A stretch of 64,000 nt of DNA from Patescibacteria group bacterium UBA6220. Its GTDB lineage: Bacteria > Patescibacteriota > Minisyncoccia > Minisyncoccales > Minisyncoccaceae. A program made the position numbers and the translations under genes. The notes beneath the pieces are model-generated. The model searched no databases, was not told the origin of the DNA, and was given only the letters and a program-made list of their open reading frames with translations. Positions 45,183 to 53,297 of the stretch are shown one piece after another (position 1 is the stretch's first letter; each line of letters starts with the position of its first letter). The stretch lies in NCBI GenBank assembly GCA_002421745.1, contig DISC01000004.1:103969-167968 (forward strand), in the 5' to 3' direction.

Positions 45183-45224
45183 TTGTATTGTTAAGGTATC
45201 GCTAGCGATACCTTAACAATACAA
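45183..45224. repeat. 20-bp perfect hairpin next to tRNA-Glu
   Basis: Perfect inverted repeat with 20-bp arms (TTGTATTGTTAAGGTATCGC) and a 2-nt loop. It ends 1 nt from the encoded CCA of tRNA-Glu. Likely a trailer or termination structure. Confidence 0.8.
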
Positions 45225-45225
45225 A

Positions 45226-45300
45226 TGGTGACCCTACAGGGAATCGAACCCTGATTACCAGATTGAAAATCTGATGTCCTAACCGTTAGACGATAGGGCC
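45226..45300 (-). tRNA. tRNA-Glu(UUC), CCA encoded
   Basis: 75 nt including CCA. Acceptor GGCCCTA/TAGGGTC, anticodon loop TTTTCAA, T-arm CAGGG-TTCGATT-CCCTG. It is one of only two tRNAs here with a genomic CCA. Confidence 0.95.
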
Positions 45301-45435
45301 AAAATAGAAAATATTTATCAATAAATATAGATTATATATACCAAAAAGGGTGAAAAAAAGCAACCCAAACTACAAAAGCCTTATTTGCATTAACCAGTGC
45401 TTTAGTTTAAAATTAAATAAAAAATATCCTTACAA

Positions 45436-46605
45436 ATGAAAATTTTAGCAATTGAAACAAGCTGTGATGATACTTGCGCCAGCATACTCTCGGCTCGCTC
45501 CCCTATAAAGCCAGGCAGCATAAAATTATTATCACAAATAATTTCTTCTCAAGAAAAACTCCATCAACAATATGGAGGGGTTTTTCCTAGCTTAGCCAAA
45601 AGAGAACATCAAATAAACATAATACCTGTAATAACCAAAGCTTTAAAAGAAGCTAGCCTACTTAAGCCATCCAAAACATTAAAAAACTCTTTTGAAAATC
45701 ACAACGAACAAGAAAAAATAAAAACCATTCAAAAGATACTGGAAAGAAACCCAGAACTTTTTGAAAAATTAAAAACATTCTTAAAAAAATACCATAAACC
45801 AAAAATAGATAAATTAGCCATAACCACTGGCCCAGGACTAGAACCGTGTCTATGGGTAGGAGTTAATCTTGTAAAAGCCCTTTCTTTTTATTGGGAAATA
45901 CCTATTGTCGGAGTTAATCATCTAGAGGGACATTTATTATCAGCCTGGCTAAAAGAAACTAAATTTCCAATTTTCCCAGCTATTGGCTTGATTGTTTCCG
46001 GAGGCAACACTCAATTAATCTTGATGAAAGATATTGGCAAATATCGTCTTCTTGGAGAAACTCGAGATGATGCAGCTGGAGAATGCTTTGATAAAACAGC
46101 TCGAATTTTAGGATTAGGCTATCCTGGAGGAAAAGAAATCAGCAAGCAAGCTGAGAAATTTAAACAATCAATCTATGAAATAAAAATGCCCCGCCCTATG
46201 ATTTATGAAAAGAATTTTGACTTTAGTTTTTCCGGATTAAAAACTGCTGTACTTTACGATTTTAATAAAAGAAGCGAAGATGATAGAAAGTCTCCAAAAT
46301 ACATTGCCGAAATAAGCAAAGAAATACAAAATTCTATCATTGAAGTGTTAACATCAAAAACCTCCAAAGCTGTAGAAAAATACAAAGCCAAATCTATAAT
46401 CTTGGGTGGAGGCGTTTCAGCAAATACCAAATTACGAAAAGAAATTTTTAATCTTTGCAAAGAAAAAAACATAAACTGCTATCTTCCAGACAATACCCAC
46501 ACAGCTGACAATGCCAGTATGATTGGCCTTACAGCTTTCATTTCACCAAAATCAAAAATATATCCTTGGCAAAAAATAAAACCAAATTCTAATTTTAAAA
46601 TTTAA
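45436..46605 (+). CDS. tsaD: tRNA N6-adenosine threonylcarbamoyltransferase TsaD
   Basis: 389 aa. It makes t6A37 in ANN-decoding tRNAs. The ASKHA fold begins ILAIETSCDDTC; the metal site is HLEGHL (HxExH); VSGGNTQLI and FSFSGLKTAV are intact, as is GGGVSANTKLR. Between REHQ (residue ~58) and KLAITTGPGLE there is a helical, Lys-rich insertion of about 45 residues compared with E. coli TsaD. It opens a three-gene cluster with the PrsW-like protease and Hsp20. Confidence 0.95.
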   Translation: MKILAIETSCDDTCASILSARSPIKPGSIKLLSQIISSQEKLHQQYGGVFPSLAKREHQINIIPVITKALKEASLLKPSKTLKNSFENHNEQEKIKTIQKILERNPELFEKLKTFLKKYHKPKIDKLAITTGPGLEPCLWVGVNLVKALSFYWEIPIVGVNHLEGHLLSAWLKETKFPIFPAIGLIVSGGNTQLILMKDIGKYRLLGETRDDAAGECFDKTARILGLGYPGGKEISKQAEKFKQSIYEIKMPRPMIYEKNFDFSFSGLKTAVLYDFNKRSEDDRKSPKYIAEISKEIQNSIIEVLTSKTSKAVEKYKAKSIILGGGVSANTKLRKEIFNLCKEKNINCYLPDNTHTADNASMIGLTAFISPKSKIYPWQKIKPNSNFKI

Positions 46606-46608
46606 TTA

Positions 46609-47370
46609 ATGGACAACTCTTTTAACAATATTTTTTTATATTTTTTACTGGCCATTCTTCCAGGATTTACTTGGCTATTGTTTTTTTTAAAAAAAGACAA
46701 GCTTCCAGAACCAAAATTTAAAATTCTTCAAATATTTTATTTTGGAATTTTTTCCGCTTTTCCAGCCGCCTTATTGGAATTATGGCTAATGAAAGGTTTT
46801 GACACTACTCCAATAATAACTTCGCTATCAATAATCCCCCACTTGCTTATTAAATATATTTTGATTATTGGATTGGCTGAAGAGTTATTTAAATATTTGG
46901 TTGTTAGATATTTTGTATTAAAAAACTCCTGCATGGATGAACCAGTTGATATCCCTCTCTATATGATTGTCTCTGCTTTGGGTTTTGCTACAGCAGAAAA
47001 TTTATTAGTTTTTGCAGGACATAGTTTTAATATCATAACCGAACCTTTCATCTTATCCTTAGTGCGCTTTTTGGGCGCTACTTTGCTTCATGCGCTCTGT
47101 TCAGGAGTTATTGGAGTATTTATAGCTTTATCTTTTTATTGGTTAAAACAAAGGGTTTTGTTGCTCTTTACGGGTTTTACTTTGGGAATAGTTATTCATG
47201 GACTCTTTGATTTTAATCTTGATTCGTCTATAATAGGATTAACACAAAATAATTATGCTATATTTTATCCAATATTACTGTTAATACTGTCTTATGCCCT
47301 ACTAGCTTTCTCTTTAATTAAAATTAAAAAATTAAAAAGTGTTTGTATTATTCAACAAAAGAATAAATAA
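46609..47370 (+). CDS. PrsW-like intramembrane metalloprotease
   Basis: 253 aa, about seven membrane helices. The PrsW/CPBP-related motifs are present: AEELFKY (Glu-Glu-x-x-Lys), GFATAENLL, and HALCSGVIGV with the putative metal His. In Bacillus, PrsW performs site-1 cleavage of an anti-sigma factor. Here the target is unknown and no anti-sigma gene is adjacent. It starts 3 nt after tsaD. Confidence 0.88.
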   Translation: MDNSFNNIFLYFLLAILPGFTWLLFFLKKDKLPEPKFKILQIFYFGIFSAFPAALLELWLMKGFDTTPIITSLSIIPHLLIKYILIIGLAEELFKYLVVRYFVLKNSCMDEPVDIPLYMIVSALGFATAENLLVFAGHSFNIITEPFILSLVRFLGATLLHALCSGVIGVFIALSFYWLKQRVLLLFTGFTLGIVIHGLFDFNLDSSIIGLTQNNYAIFYPILLLILSYALLAFSLIKIKKLKSVCIIQQKNK

Positions 47371-47381
47371 TTTTAAAAATC

Positions 47382-47849
47382 ATGGCTTTATTCAAAAAAT
47401 CATCAAAAAAAGATTCGGAAAAAAAATCAGATCAAATAAAAATAGAATCAGCAAGCATTGCTGATACAGCTAAAAAATGGAATGTTTCCGAAGGACAATT
47501 AGTGGTAGATGTTTATGAAACCGACAAAGACTTGGTTATTCAATCTGCGATTGCTGGTATAAAAAATGAAGATGTAGATATTTCCTTAGAAAACGATATA
47601 ATCGTAATCAAAGGCGAAAGAATAAATCCCATTGAAGAAGAAACTAAAAATTATTTCACTAGAGAATGTTATTTTGGACCATTTTTTAGAGAAATTATTA
47701 TACCTCGTGAAATTGACACTGGCCGAATAGAAGCTTGCATTAAAAACGGCATGCTAACCATTCGTTTACCAAAAATAATGGAAAGAGCCAAAAATAAAAA
47801 AATTGGCTTAGAAGAAAAAGCGAACAATCAAGAACAAGACGAAGAATAA
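47382..47849 (+). CDS. Small heat-shock protein (Hsp20 / alpha-crystallin)
   Basis: 155 aa. The alpha-crystallin domain spans ~35-130: LVVDVYETDKDLVIQSAIAG, DVDISLENDIIVIKGER and the C-terminal strand AC-IKNGMLTIRLPK, which has the usual G-x-L motif. The N-terminal arm and tail are Lys/Glu-rich. It is an ATP-independent holdase. It starts 11 nt after the PrsW-like gene; the grouping hints at an envelope or heat-stress unit. Confidence 0.92.
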   Translation: MALFKKSSKKDSEKKSDQIKIESASIADTAKKWNVSEGQLVVDVYETDKDLVIQSAIAGIKNEDVDISLENDIIVIKGERINPIEEETKNYFTRECYFGPFFREIIIPREIDTGRIEACIKNGMLTIRLPKIMERAKNKKIGLEEKANNQEQDEE

Positions 47850-47853
47850 AATT

Positions 47854-47875
47854 AAAACGGCCCATCGGCCGTTTT
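47854..47875 (+). terminator. Hairpin terminator after hsp20
   Basis: AAAACGGCC/GGCCGTTTT with a CATC loop, 4 nt past the stop. The U-run is short. Confidence 0.7.
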
Positions 47876-47888
47876 AAAAAAATATTAC

Positions 47889-47920
47889 TTGCACAAAATA
47901 TATTTTTTAGCTAATATAAT
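47889..47920 (+). promoter_or_regulatory. Candidate promoter of tRNA-Leu(UAG)
   Basis: TTGCAC (47889-47894) and TAATAT at 17-nt spacing; an overlapping perfect TATAAT (47915-47920) lies 20 nt from the -35. The tRNA starts 11 nt later. Confidence 0.45.
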
Positions 47921-47930
47921 TGACGTACAA

Positions 47931-48012
47931 GCCGAGGTGGCGGAATTGGCAGACGCGTATGTCTTAGGAACATATGTCGTAAGACGTGGGGGTTCAAGTC
48001 CCCCCTTCGGCA
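47931..48012 (+). tRNA. tRNA-Leu(UAG)
   Basis: 82 nt class II tRNA. Acceptor GCCGAGG/CTTCGGC, anticodon stem TATGT/ACATA with loop CTTAGGA, T-loop TTCAAGT. No encoded CCA. Confidence 0.95.
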
Positions 48013-48020
48013 CTAATAAT

Positions 48021-48055
48021 AATCGGATAGGGATTTATTCCTATCCGATTTTTAT
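48021..48055 (+). terminator. Terminator after tRNA-Leu(UAG)
   Basis: Perfect 11-bp stem AATCGGATAGG/CCTATCCGATT with an 8-nt loop, then TTTTATAT. Confidence 0.8.
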
Positions 48056-48061
48056 ATATTA

Positions 48062-48151
48062 GACTTGAAGGCACAGCGGTGACGACCGCGAGCCCGGCCT
48101 GAGCGCAACTTTACCAAAAGTTGACGCGAAGGCAAGTCCCCCCTTCGGCAC
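48062..48151 (+). repeat. Class 1 T-arm-mimic element, copy F1, with duplicated tRNA 3' end
   Basis: Outer stem GACTTG/CAAGTC copies the unusual TTCAAGTC T-loop region of the upstream tRNA-Leu. Second arm GCGGT-GACG-ACCGC. Third arm GCCT-GA-GCG / CGC-GA-AGGC with an ACCA loop. The last 19 bp (48133-48151, CAAGTCCCCCCTTCGGCAC) are an exact direct repeat of the tRNA 3' end at 47995-48013. Confidence 0.8.
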
Positions 48152-48154
48152 ACT

Positions 48155-48195
48155 TAAGAAAAGAAGGGGGGGTATTTATTACCTCTCTTTTCTTA
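48155..48195. repeat. Hairpin between class 1 copies F1 and F2
   Basis: AAGAAAAG and CTTTTCTT pair, with GGTA/TACC inside, around a bulged interior. It takes the same place relative to F2 as the terminator hairpin does to F1. Confidence 0.5.
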
Positions 48196-48208
48196 ACTAT
48201 ATCTATTG

Positions 48209-48287
48209 AGGGGGAGTTGAACGCGGAGGACTGACGAGTCCGAGCGGGGCCCGAAGAAAATTACAGCGGTAATTTATCTGAGGCACA
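48209..48287 (+). repeat. Class 1 element, copy F2 (degenerate, tandem to F1)
   Basis: Second arm GGACT-GACG-AGTCC. Third arm GCC-C-GA-AGAAAATTAC / GTAATTTATCT-GA-GGC with an AGCG loop. The outer stem's left side is GAGTTG, but the matching right side is lost and replaced by GGCACAC, the last bases of the tRNA/F1 tail. So F2 repeats the F1 layout with decay. Confidence 0.6.
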
Positions 48288-48298
48288 CTATTTATAAC

Positions 48299-48326
48299 CA
48301 AAAGAGAGGCAAATGCCTCTCTTTTG
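48299..48326 (-). terminator. Terminator of the first VirB2-like gene
   Basis: CAAAAGAGAGGC/GCCTCTCTTTTG, 12-bp perfect stem with a 4-nt loop, 22 nt past the stop at 48348. Confidence 0.75.
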
Positions 48327-48347
48327 AATAGAATAAATTATAAAAAT

Positions 48348-48785
48348 TTATTGAGCACCAACTATCAATTTTACCAAAGATGGCACTGCTCTTGAGAACA
48401 ATGCTACGGCAATACCAATAGCAGCAAAAATAATGTAATTTCGAGCTTGAGTTGTTTTGTCAGGATTTCCACCAGAAGTAACAAAAGTGAAAGCTCCCAA
48501 AATAATCATCAAAGCTGAAATAGCCATTAAGCCAATAAATATCCAGAAAGTAACAGTGTAAACTGCATTCAATAAACAGCATAATCCGCAAGAAAAGTTT
48601 GTGTTGTTATAATCACATGCTACTGGAGCGGTAACGCTACCAACAGGACATTGAGTTACACCAAGATCATTTGTTATGTTGCAACCATTTAAGGCAGTTG
48701 TGTTGTCAGCAAAAACACTCACAGGCACAATAATAGCAACCAAAAGGCTTACAAAAATTAATAAAGATAAAAATTTCTTATTCAT
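48348..48785 (-). CDS. VirB2/TrbC-like pilin with Cys-rich loop (copy 1)
   Basis: 145 aa. Signal peptide (MNKKFLSLLIFVSLLVAIIV...VFA) followed by a short extracytoplasmic Cys-rich segment (about residues 34-69) and two membrane helices split by the cytoplasmic TSGGNPDKTTQARN turn. That turn (G-G-x-P-x-K/E...ARN) is characteristic of TrbC/VirB2-like proteins in CPR. Six or more Cys in the loop could form disulfides (SCGLCC). It is a close duplicate of the gene at 48931. Confidence 0.82.
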   Translation of the reverse strand: MNKKFLSLLIFVSLLVAIIVPVSVFADNTTALNGCNITNDLGVTQCPVGSVTAPVACDYNNTNFSCGLCCLLNAVYTVTFWIFIGLMAISALMIILGAFTFVTSGGNPDKTTQARNYIIFAAIGIAVALFSRAVPSLVKLIVGAQ

Positions 48786-48930
48786 ATTTTTTTATTTTTT
48801 ATTTTTTTAACGACCTTTAAATTATATTTCTATTATAGCGATTAATAAAATATTTAGCAACACTATCTCCTCTTTAATGAAGTCTGTCTATTTTAAAATT
48901 ATGTTGAAACAAGGCAAATATCAAAAAATA

Positions 48931-49416
48931 CTACAAAGAGCCAACTACTAATTTTACCAAAGATGGCACTGCTCTTGAGAACAAAGCCACGGCAATACCA
49001 ATAGCAGCAAAAATAATGTAATTTCGAGCTTGAGTTGTTTTGTCTGGACTTCCGCCAGAAGTAACAAAAGTGAAAGCTCCCAAAATAATCATCAAAGCTG
49101 AAATAGCCATTAAGCCAATAAATATCCAGAAAGTAACAGTATAAACTGCATTCAACAAACAGCATAATCCACAAGAATAGCTTACACCAGCTGGATTATC
49201 GTACAAACAAGTACCAGCAGGTGTTCCCGCAGGATATCCCACTGTGTTAGTTGTTGGTTTGGGACATATATTATCCCAACCAAGCTCATTTGTTATTTTA
49301 CAACCGTTTAAGGCAGTTGTATTGTCAGCAAAAACACTCACAGGCACAATAATAGCAGCCAAAAGGCTTACAAAAATTAATAAAGATAAAAATTTCTTAT
49401 TCATATTTTTCAACAA
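48931..49416 (-). CDS. VirB2/TrbC-like pilin with Cys-rich loop (copy 2)
   Basis: 161 aa. N-terminal ~40 and C-terminal ~90 residues are nearly identical to the gene at 48348, while the exposed loop is longer and different (NTVGYPAGTPAGTCLYDNPA). The Cys framework is kept (NGC, ICP, TCLYD, SCGLCC). A start three codons later (MNKKFLS, 49407) would align exactly with copy 1. Upstream and downstream sequences are also similar, so the whole gene was duplicated. Confidence 0.82.
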   Translation of the reverse strand: MLKNMNKKFLSLLIFVSLLAAIIVPVSVFADNTTALNGCKITNELGWDNICPKPTTNTVGYPAGTPAGTCLYDNPAGVSYSCGLCCLLNAVYTVTFWIFIGLMAISALMIILGAFTFVTSGGSPDKTTQARNYIIFAAIGIAVALFSRAVPSLVKLVVGSL

Positions 49417-49479
49417 TCTTTAAATTATGCTTCTATCGCAATGATTAATAAAATAATTAGCAAATCTATTGTGAAAATT

Positions 49480-49803
49480 TTATACTCTAGCTAAACTTGC
49501 GGCGATTGCTTTAATTGTTTCAGCAAGCATTACGATTGCCATTCCAATAGCTGCATACAAAATCATATTTCTGGCTTTTTCTACTTTGCTTGGATCCCCT
49601 CCATTCCAAATAAAATTAATACCAGCCAAAATAATGAAAAGAACAGCCAATGATCCAGCAATAGTTTCTCCCCAAATAGTAAATGTTTCTATTAAATCAA
49701 GTAGCTGTTGGGGCACAGCTACAACTGCCGCGGAAACAAACAATGGAAAACATAACGATAAAATAGCTATAAACAATAATGATTTTTTAAGTGTTTTATT
49801 CAT
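49480..49803 (-). CDS. VirB2/TrbC-like membrane pilin (third gene)
   Basis: 107 aa. Signal-peptide-like N-terminus (LLFIAILSLCFPLFVSAA), then two membrane helices around WNGGDPSKVEKARN, the same inter-helix turn as in the other copies. No Cys-rich loop. It may be a core pilin or channel subunit of a type IV secretion-like machine, for which the ATPase at 9854-12283 is a candidate motor (inference). Confidence 0.8.
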   Translation of the reverse strand: MNKTLKKSLLFIAILSLCFPLFVSAAVVAVPQQLLDLIETFTIWGETIAGSLAVLFIILAGINFIWNGGDPSKVEKARNMILYAAIGMAIVMLAETIKAIAASLARV

Positions 49804-49833
49804 TTTATAAATTTATTATTAATTATTTATTTA

Positions 49834-50190
49834 TTAATTAGTTGGTGTTATATCAAACAATTGTTGAATAACATCCAATCCCCATGTTGCTAATAATGTA
49901 ACTACTATTCCTATAACTGTATACAATAATATCGACCTTCCCTTTTGCACTTCAGCAGGGTTTCCACCGGAAACAAGAATAGTAATACCTCCCCAAACAA
50001 TAAAAGGAACAGCCAGCGCCAGCGCAATGTATTGTATATAATCTGCAACCCTTTTTAATAAATCTGTTAAATTATTAACACCTGTTAGTGGATTATCAAT
50101 AGTATTGCCTTCCGCAAAAACAAAACTAAAAGCTGTGAATATCATTAACGCCAAACCAATTGATAAAATTATTTTTAAAGATTTTTTCAT
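49834..50190 (-). CDS. VirB2/TrbC-like membrane pilin (fourth gene)
   Basis: 118 aa. Signal peptide (MKKSLKIILSIGLALMIFTA...VFA), a short linker (NPLTGVNNLTDLLKRVADYI), then two helices around VSGGNPAEVQKGRS. It ends LFDITPTN. First of the four genes in transcription order. Same family as the others but without the Cys loop. Confidence 0.8.
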   Translation of the reverse strand: MKKSLKIILSIGLALMIFTAFSFVFAEGNTIDNPLTGVNNLTDLLKRVADYIQYIALALAVPFIVWGGITILVSGGNPAEVQKGRSILLYTVIGIVVTLLATWGLDVIQQLFDITPTN

Positions 50191-50226
50191 TTTACTCTTT
50201 GCAATGCGTCAAACTCTAGTTTTGAA

Positions 50227-50766
50227 TTACTTATTTAATAATATTGCCCAATGATATTTTCCAGCTGAAATTCTTTTTTCTTCACGAAAACCCAATTTAT
50301 CTAACATCGGCAAAATGTCTTCAGGACAAAATCTATCTTCTTTGTGAGGACCAAAGGCTGCATCTTTTTTATAGTCCACAATCAAGAGCCATCCGCGACT
50401 TTTTAATATTCTACGACATTCTTTGATTAAGCTTTCTTTGTCTTTTATTAAAAAAAGAATATTTGTTAATAAAACTAAATCAACTTGCTTGTCTTCGATT
50501 TTAACACCTTTTTCTACGTCTGCCAACATTGGAGAAATATTAAAAAGATTCTGTCTGGCTGCCTTACCCCTCAAAGCGTCTATGCTTTCTGGTAAAATAT
50601 CAACAGCATAAACCAAACCATTAGATAAAATATTAGCCAAAGGAATTGCCCAGCCTCCGCTACCACAGCCAAAATCACAGGCAATCATATCCTCTTTTAA
50701 AGCAATATTTTTAAGAATGCTAACCGGATCAAGAAACTCTTCGTTGTGTATATTATTTTGATCCAT
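50227..50766 (-). CDS. SAM-dependent methyltransferase (class I)
   Basis: 179 aa. SAM-binding motif I is ACDFGCGSGGWAIPLA (residues ~34-49), followed by VYAVDILPESIDAL (acidic residue at the end of strand 2) and VDLVLLTNILFLI. The layout is that of small stand-alone methyltransferases of the Methyltransf_11/25 type. The substrate cannot be told. It lies 36 nt upstream of the VirB2-like cluster and 38 nt after gyrA; neither gives a functional clue. Confidence 0.85.
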   Translation of the reverse strand: MDQNNIHNEEFLDPVSILKNIALKEDMIACDFGCGSGGWAIPLANILSNGLVYAVDILPESIDALRGKAARQNLFNISPMLADVEKGVKIEDKQVDLVLLTNILFLIKDKESLIKECRRILKSRGWLLIVDYKKDAAFGPHKEDRFCPEDILPMLDKLGFREEKRISAGKYHWAILLNK

Positions 50767-50804
50767 AATAAGATGGTTATAAATTATTTTTTAAACTATC
50801 TCAA

Positions 50805-53288
50805 TTATTGCGCAGCTTCGGGAGTTAAGCAAGCCGCAGAAACGACTTTATCCCCTTCTTTCATTTTCATTATTCTTACTCCTTGAGTGTCTCTACCTAA
50901 TTTTGGAATACTAGATATTTTTGTTCTAATAACTTGGCCTTTTTGCGAAATAACAATCAAGTCCTCTTGGTTTTCAATAATTTCTATTTTTACCAAACCT
51001 CCAGTTTTTGCTGTAACCTTGGCCGTCTTAACTCCAGAGCCTCCGCGTCCTTGTTTTTTGTATTCTGTTAAAGGAGTTCTTTTTCCATAACCATTTTCAG
51101 TCAAAACTAATAAATGATCTTTACTTTTCAATTGATCTTTTCTAACAACTTCCATTCCAATAACTTCATCGTCTTTTTTAATTCGAATACCCTTGATACC
51201 AGCTGCAGTTCTTCCCATTGAACGAACATCTTTTTCGGGAAAACGAATAGATTGAGCGTGCGCTGTAGCTAAAATAATTTCTTCTGCATCGCTGACTTTT
51301 CTAGCACTACGCAAAGAATCTCCATTTTTAAGATTAATAGCAATTAGACCATTTCTTCTTACATTTTCAAAATCCTTTAATGGCGTTTTCTTGATAATTC
51401 CGTTTTTGGTGGCCATTACCAAATATTTTATATTTTTTTGGTCTTCTCTACTAACCGGCAATACAGATAATATTTTATCATGTGAACTGATTTCTAAAAA
51501 ATTAGTAAGACCTCTTCCTTTGTTGGTGCGCTGACCTTCTGGAATCTCATAAACTTTAGTTTGAAAAACTTTTCCGGAATCAGTAAAGAAAAATATTGAA
51601 TCATGAGTCTTGGCGGTAATAAAGTGGCTAACTTCGTCATCTTCGCTAGTCTTCATACCCAAATTGCCTTGACCTCCCCTATTTTGTTTTTTGTATTCAG
51701 ACGGATTTAATCTTTTAATATAACCACCCGCTGTTAAAATAACGATTGTGTCTTCTAAAGGAATTAGATCTTCTTCCGAAATTGACTCTGGGCTGTTTTT
51801 AACAATTTTAGTTTTTCTTTCATCGCCATATTTTTCCAGCTCTGCTTCGATTTCTTTTTTCATCACTTTTTTCTGTTCGGCTTTGCTTTCCAAAAGTTTT
51901 GTCAATTCTTTAATTCGTTTCATTATTTCTGCTAACTCGTCTTCTATTTTTTTCTTTTCCAATTTAGCCAGTTGGTGCAAACGTATTTCCAAAATCGCCT
52001 CAGCTTGAATGATGGTTAGTTTAAACTTAGTCGATAAATTAATTTTAGCCTCTTCCTTATCTTTTGATTTTTTAATAGTTTCAATAACTGCATCAATATG
52101 ATCCAAAGCAATCGCAATACCCTCTAAAATATGTGCTCTTTCTTTAGCTTTATTTAGATCAAATTGAGCTCTTTTTACTACTACTTCTTGCTTGTGAGCC
52201 AAATATAATTCAAGAACATCCTTTAAGTTTAAAATTCTTGGCTCAATACCATTAACCAAAGCTAGCATATTCATATGGTATTTTTTTTGCAGATCAGTGT
52301 ATTTGTATAATGAATTCAAAACTTTACGTGGCACTGCACCTCGCTGTAAATCAATTGCCACCCTTAATCCGTCTTTATCAGATTCATCTCGAATATCTTT
52401 AATGCCGTCAACCTTTTTATTTTGAACTAAATTAGCTAATTGTGTTATTAAAACAGATTTATCAACTTGAAAAGGAATTTCCGTAGCAACAATTTGCGAA
52501 CCTTTACCTTCTCGCTCAATAATATCAACCTTGCCTCTCATCAAAAAAGAACCTTTGCCCTGAGAATAAGCTGATAATATTTCTTTTTGATTATAAATTA
52601 TTCCACCAGTTGGAAAATCTGGACCCTTAATAAATTGAAATAAATCTTCTGTTTCTGCCTTAGGATTATCAATCAAATGAATTAACGCCAAACAAACCTC
52701 TCTCAAGTTGTGAGGAGGAATATTTGTAGCCATACCAACCGCAATACCAGTAGAACCATTTAATAATAAATTTGGTAAAGGAGCTGGCAAAACAGACGGT
52801 TCTTTTTTTGTAGCGTCGTAATTTTCTCTAAATAAAATAGTTTCTCTTTCTATATCTTGCAATAACTCTTCGCCGATTTTACTTAGTTTACATTCTGTAT
52901 ATCTTTGTGCAGCGGGCGGATCTCCATCAATTGAACCAAAGTTTCCCTGTCCCTTAACTAAGGGATAGCGCAATGAAAAATCTTGAGCCATTCTAACCAA
53001 AGCCGCATAAACAGAAGCATCTCCATGAGGATGATATTTTCCTAATACTTCTCCAGTAACAGCTGCTGATTTTCTAAACTTTGCATCTGATCGAACACCC
53101 ATATCATACATGGCATATAAAATTCTTCTCTGTACTGGCTTTAATCCGTCTCTAACATCAGGTAAGGCACGAGAAACAATAACTGACATCGCATAATCAA
53201 TATAACACTCTCTCATTTCTAATGAGATGTCTTTTTCGTTAATCTTGCCTATTGCTTGTAAAAAATTGTCGTCTTCTTTTTTTGCCAT
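50805..53288 (-). CDS. gyrA: DNA gyrase subunit A
   Basis: 827 aa. Catalytic Tyr130 in AAQRYTE; the N-terminal [20 protein letters not shown] segment is classic. The C-terminal beta-pinwheel has a GyrA-box-like QNRGGQG, which favours GyrA over ParC. In the quinolone region the sequence is [10 protein letters not shown], so Ala91 replaces the usual Ser83 and Ala95 replaces Asp87 (E. coli numbering). It is followed by unrelated genes; gyrB is not in the window. Confidence 0.95.
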   Translation of the reverse strand: MAKKEDDNFLQAIGKINEKDISLEMRECYIDYAMSVIVSRALPDVRDGLKPVQRRILYAMYDMGVRSDAKFRKSAAVTGEVLGKYHPHGDASVYAALVRMAQDFSLRYPLVKGQGNFGSIDGDPPAAQRYTECKLSKIGEELLQDIERETILFRENYDATKKEPSVLPAPLPNLLLNGSTGIAVGMATNIPPHNLREVCLALIHLIDNPKAETEDLFQFIKGPDFPTGGIIYNQKEILSAYSQGKGSFLMRGKVDIIEREGKGSQIVATEIPFQVDKSVLITQLANLVQNKKVDGIKDIRDESDKDGLRVAIDLQRGAVPRKVLNSLYKYTDLQKKYHMNMLALVNGIEPRILNLKDVLELYLAHKQEVVVKRAQFDLNKAKERAHILEGIAIALDHIDAVIETIKKSKDKEEAKINLSTKFKLTIIQAEAILEIRLHQLAKLEKKKIEDELAEIMKRIKELTKLLESKAEQKKVMKKEIEAELEKYGDERKTKIVKNSPESISEEDLIPLEDTIVILTAGGYIKRLNPSEYKKQNRGGQGNLGMKTSEDDEVSHFITAKTHDSIFFFTDSGKVFQTKVYEIPEGQRTNKGRGLTNFLEISSHDKILSVLPVSREDQKNIKYLVMATKNGIIKKTPLKDFENVRRNGLIAINLKNGDSLRSARKVSDAEEIILATAHAQSIRFPEKDVRSMGRTAAGIKGIRIKKDDEVIGMEVVRKDQLKSKDHLLVLTENGYGKRTPLTEYKKQGRGGSGVKTAKVTAKTGGLVKIEIIENQEDLIVISQKGQVIRTKISSIPKLGRDTQGVRIMKMKEGDKVVSAACLTPEAAQ

Positions 53289-53297
53289 TTTTTAATT

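Noticed and set aside
48225..48250. CTGACGAGTCC in copy F2 resembling a hammerhead ribozyme core
   Set aside because: The downstream GAAA and third stem of a hammerhead are not in place; the sequence is better explained as the GACG-capped arm of the class 1 element.
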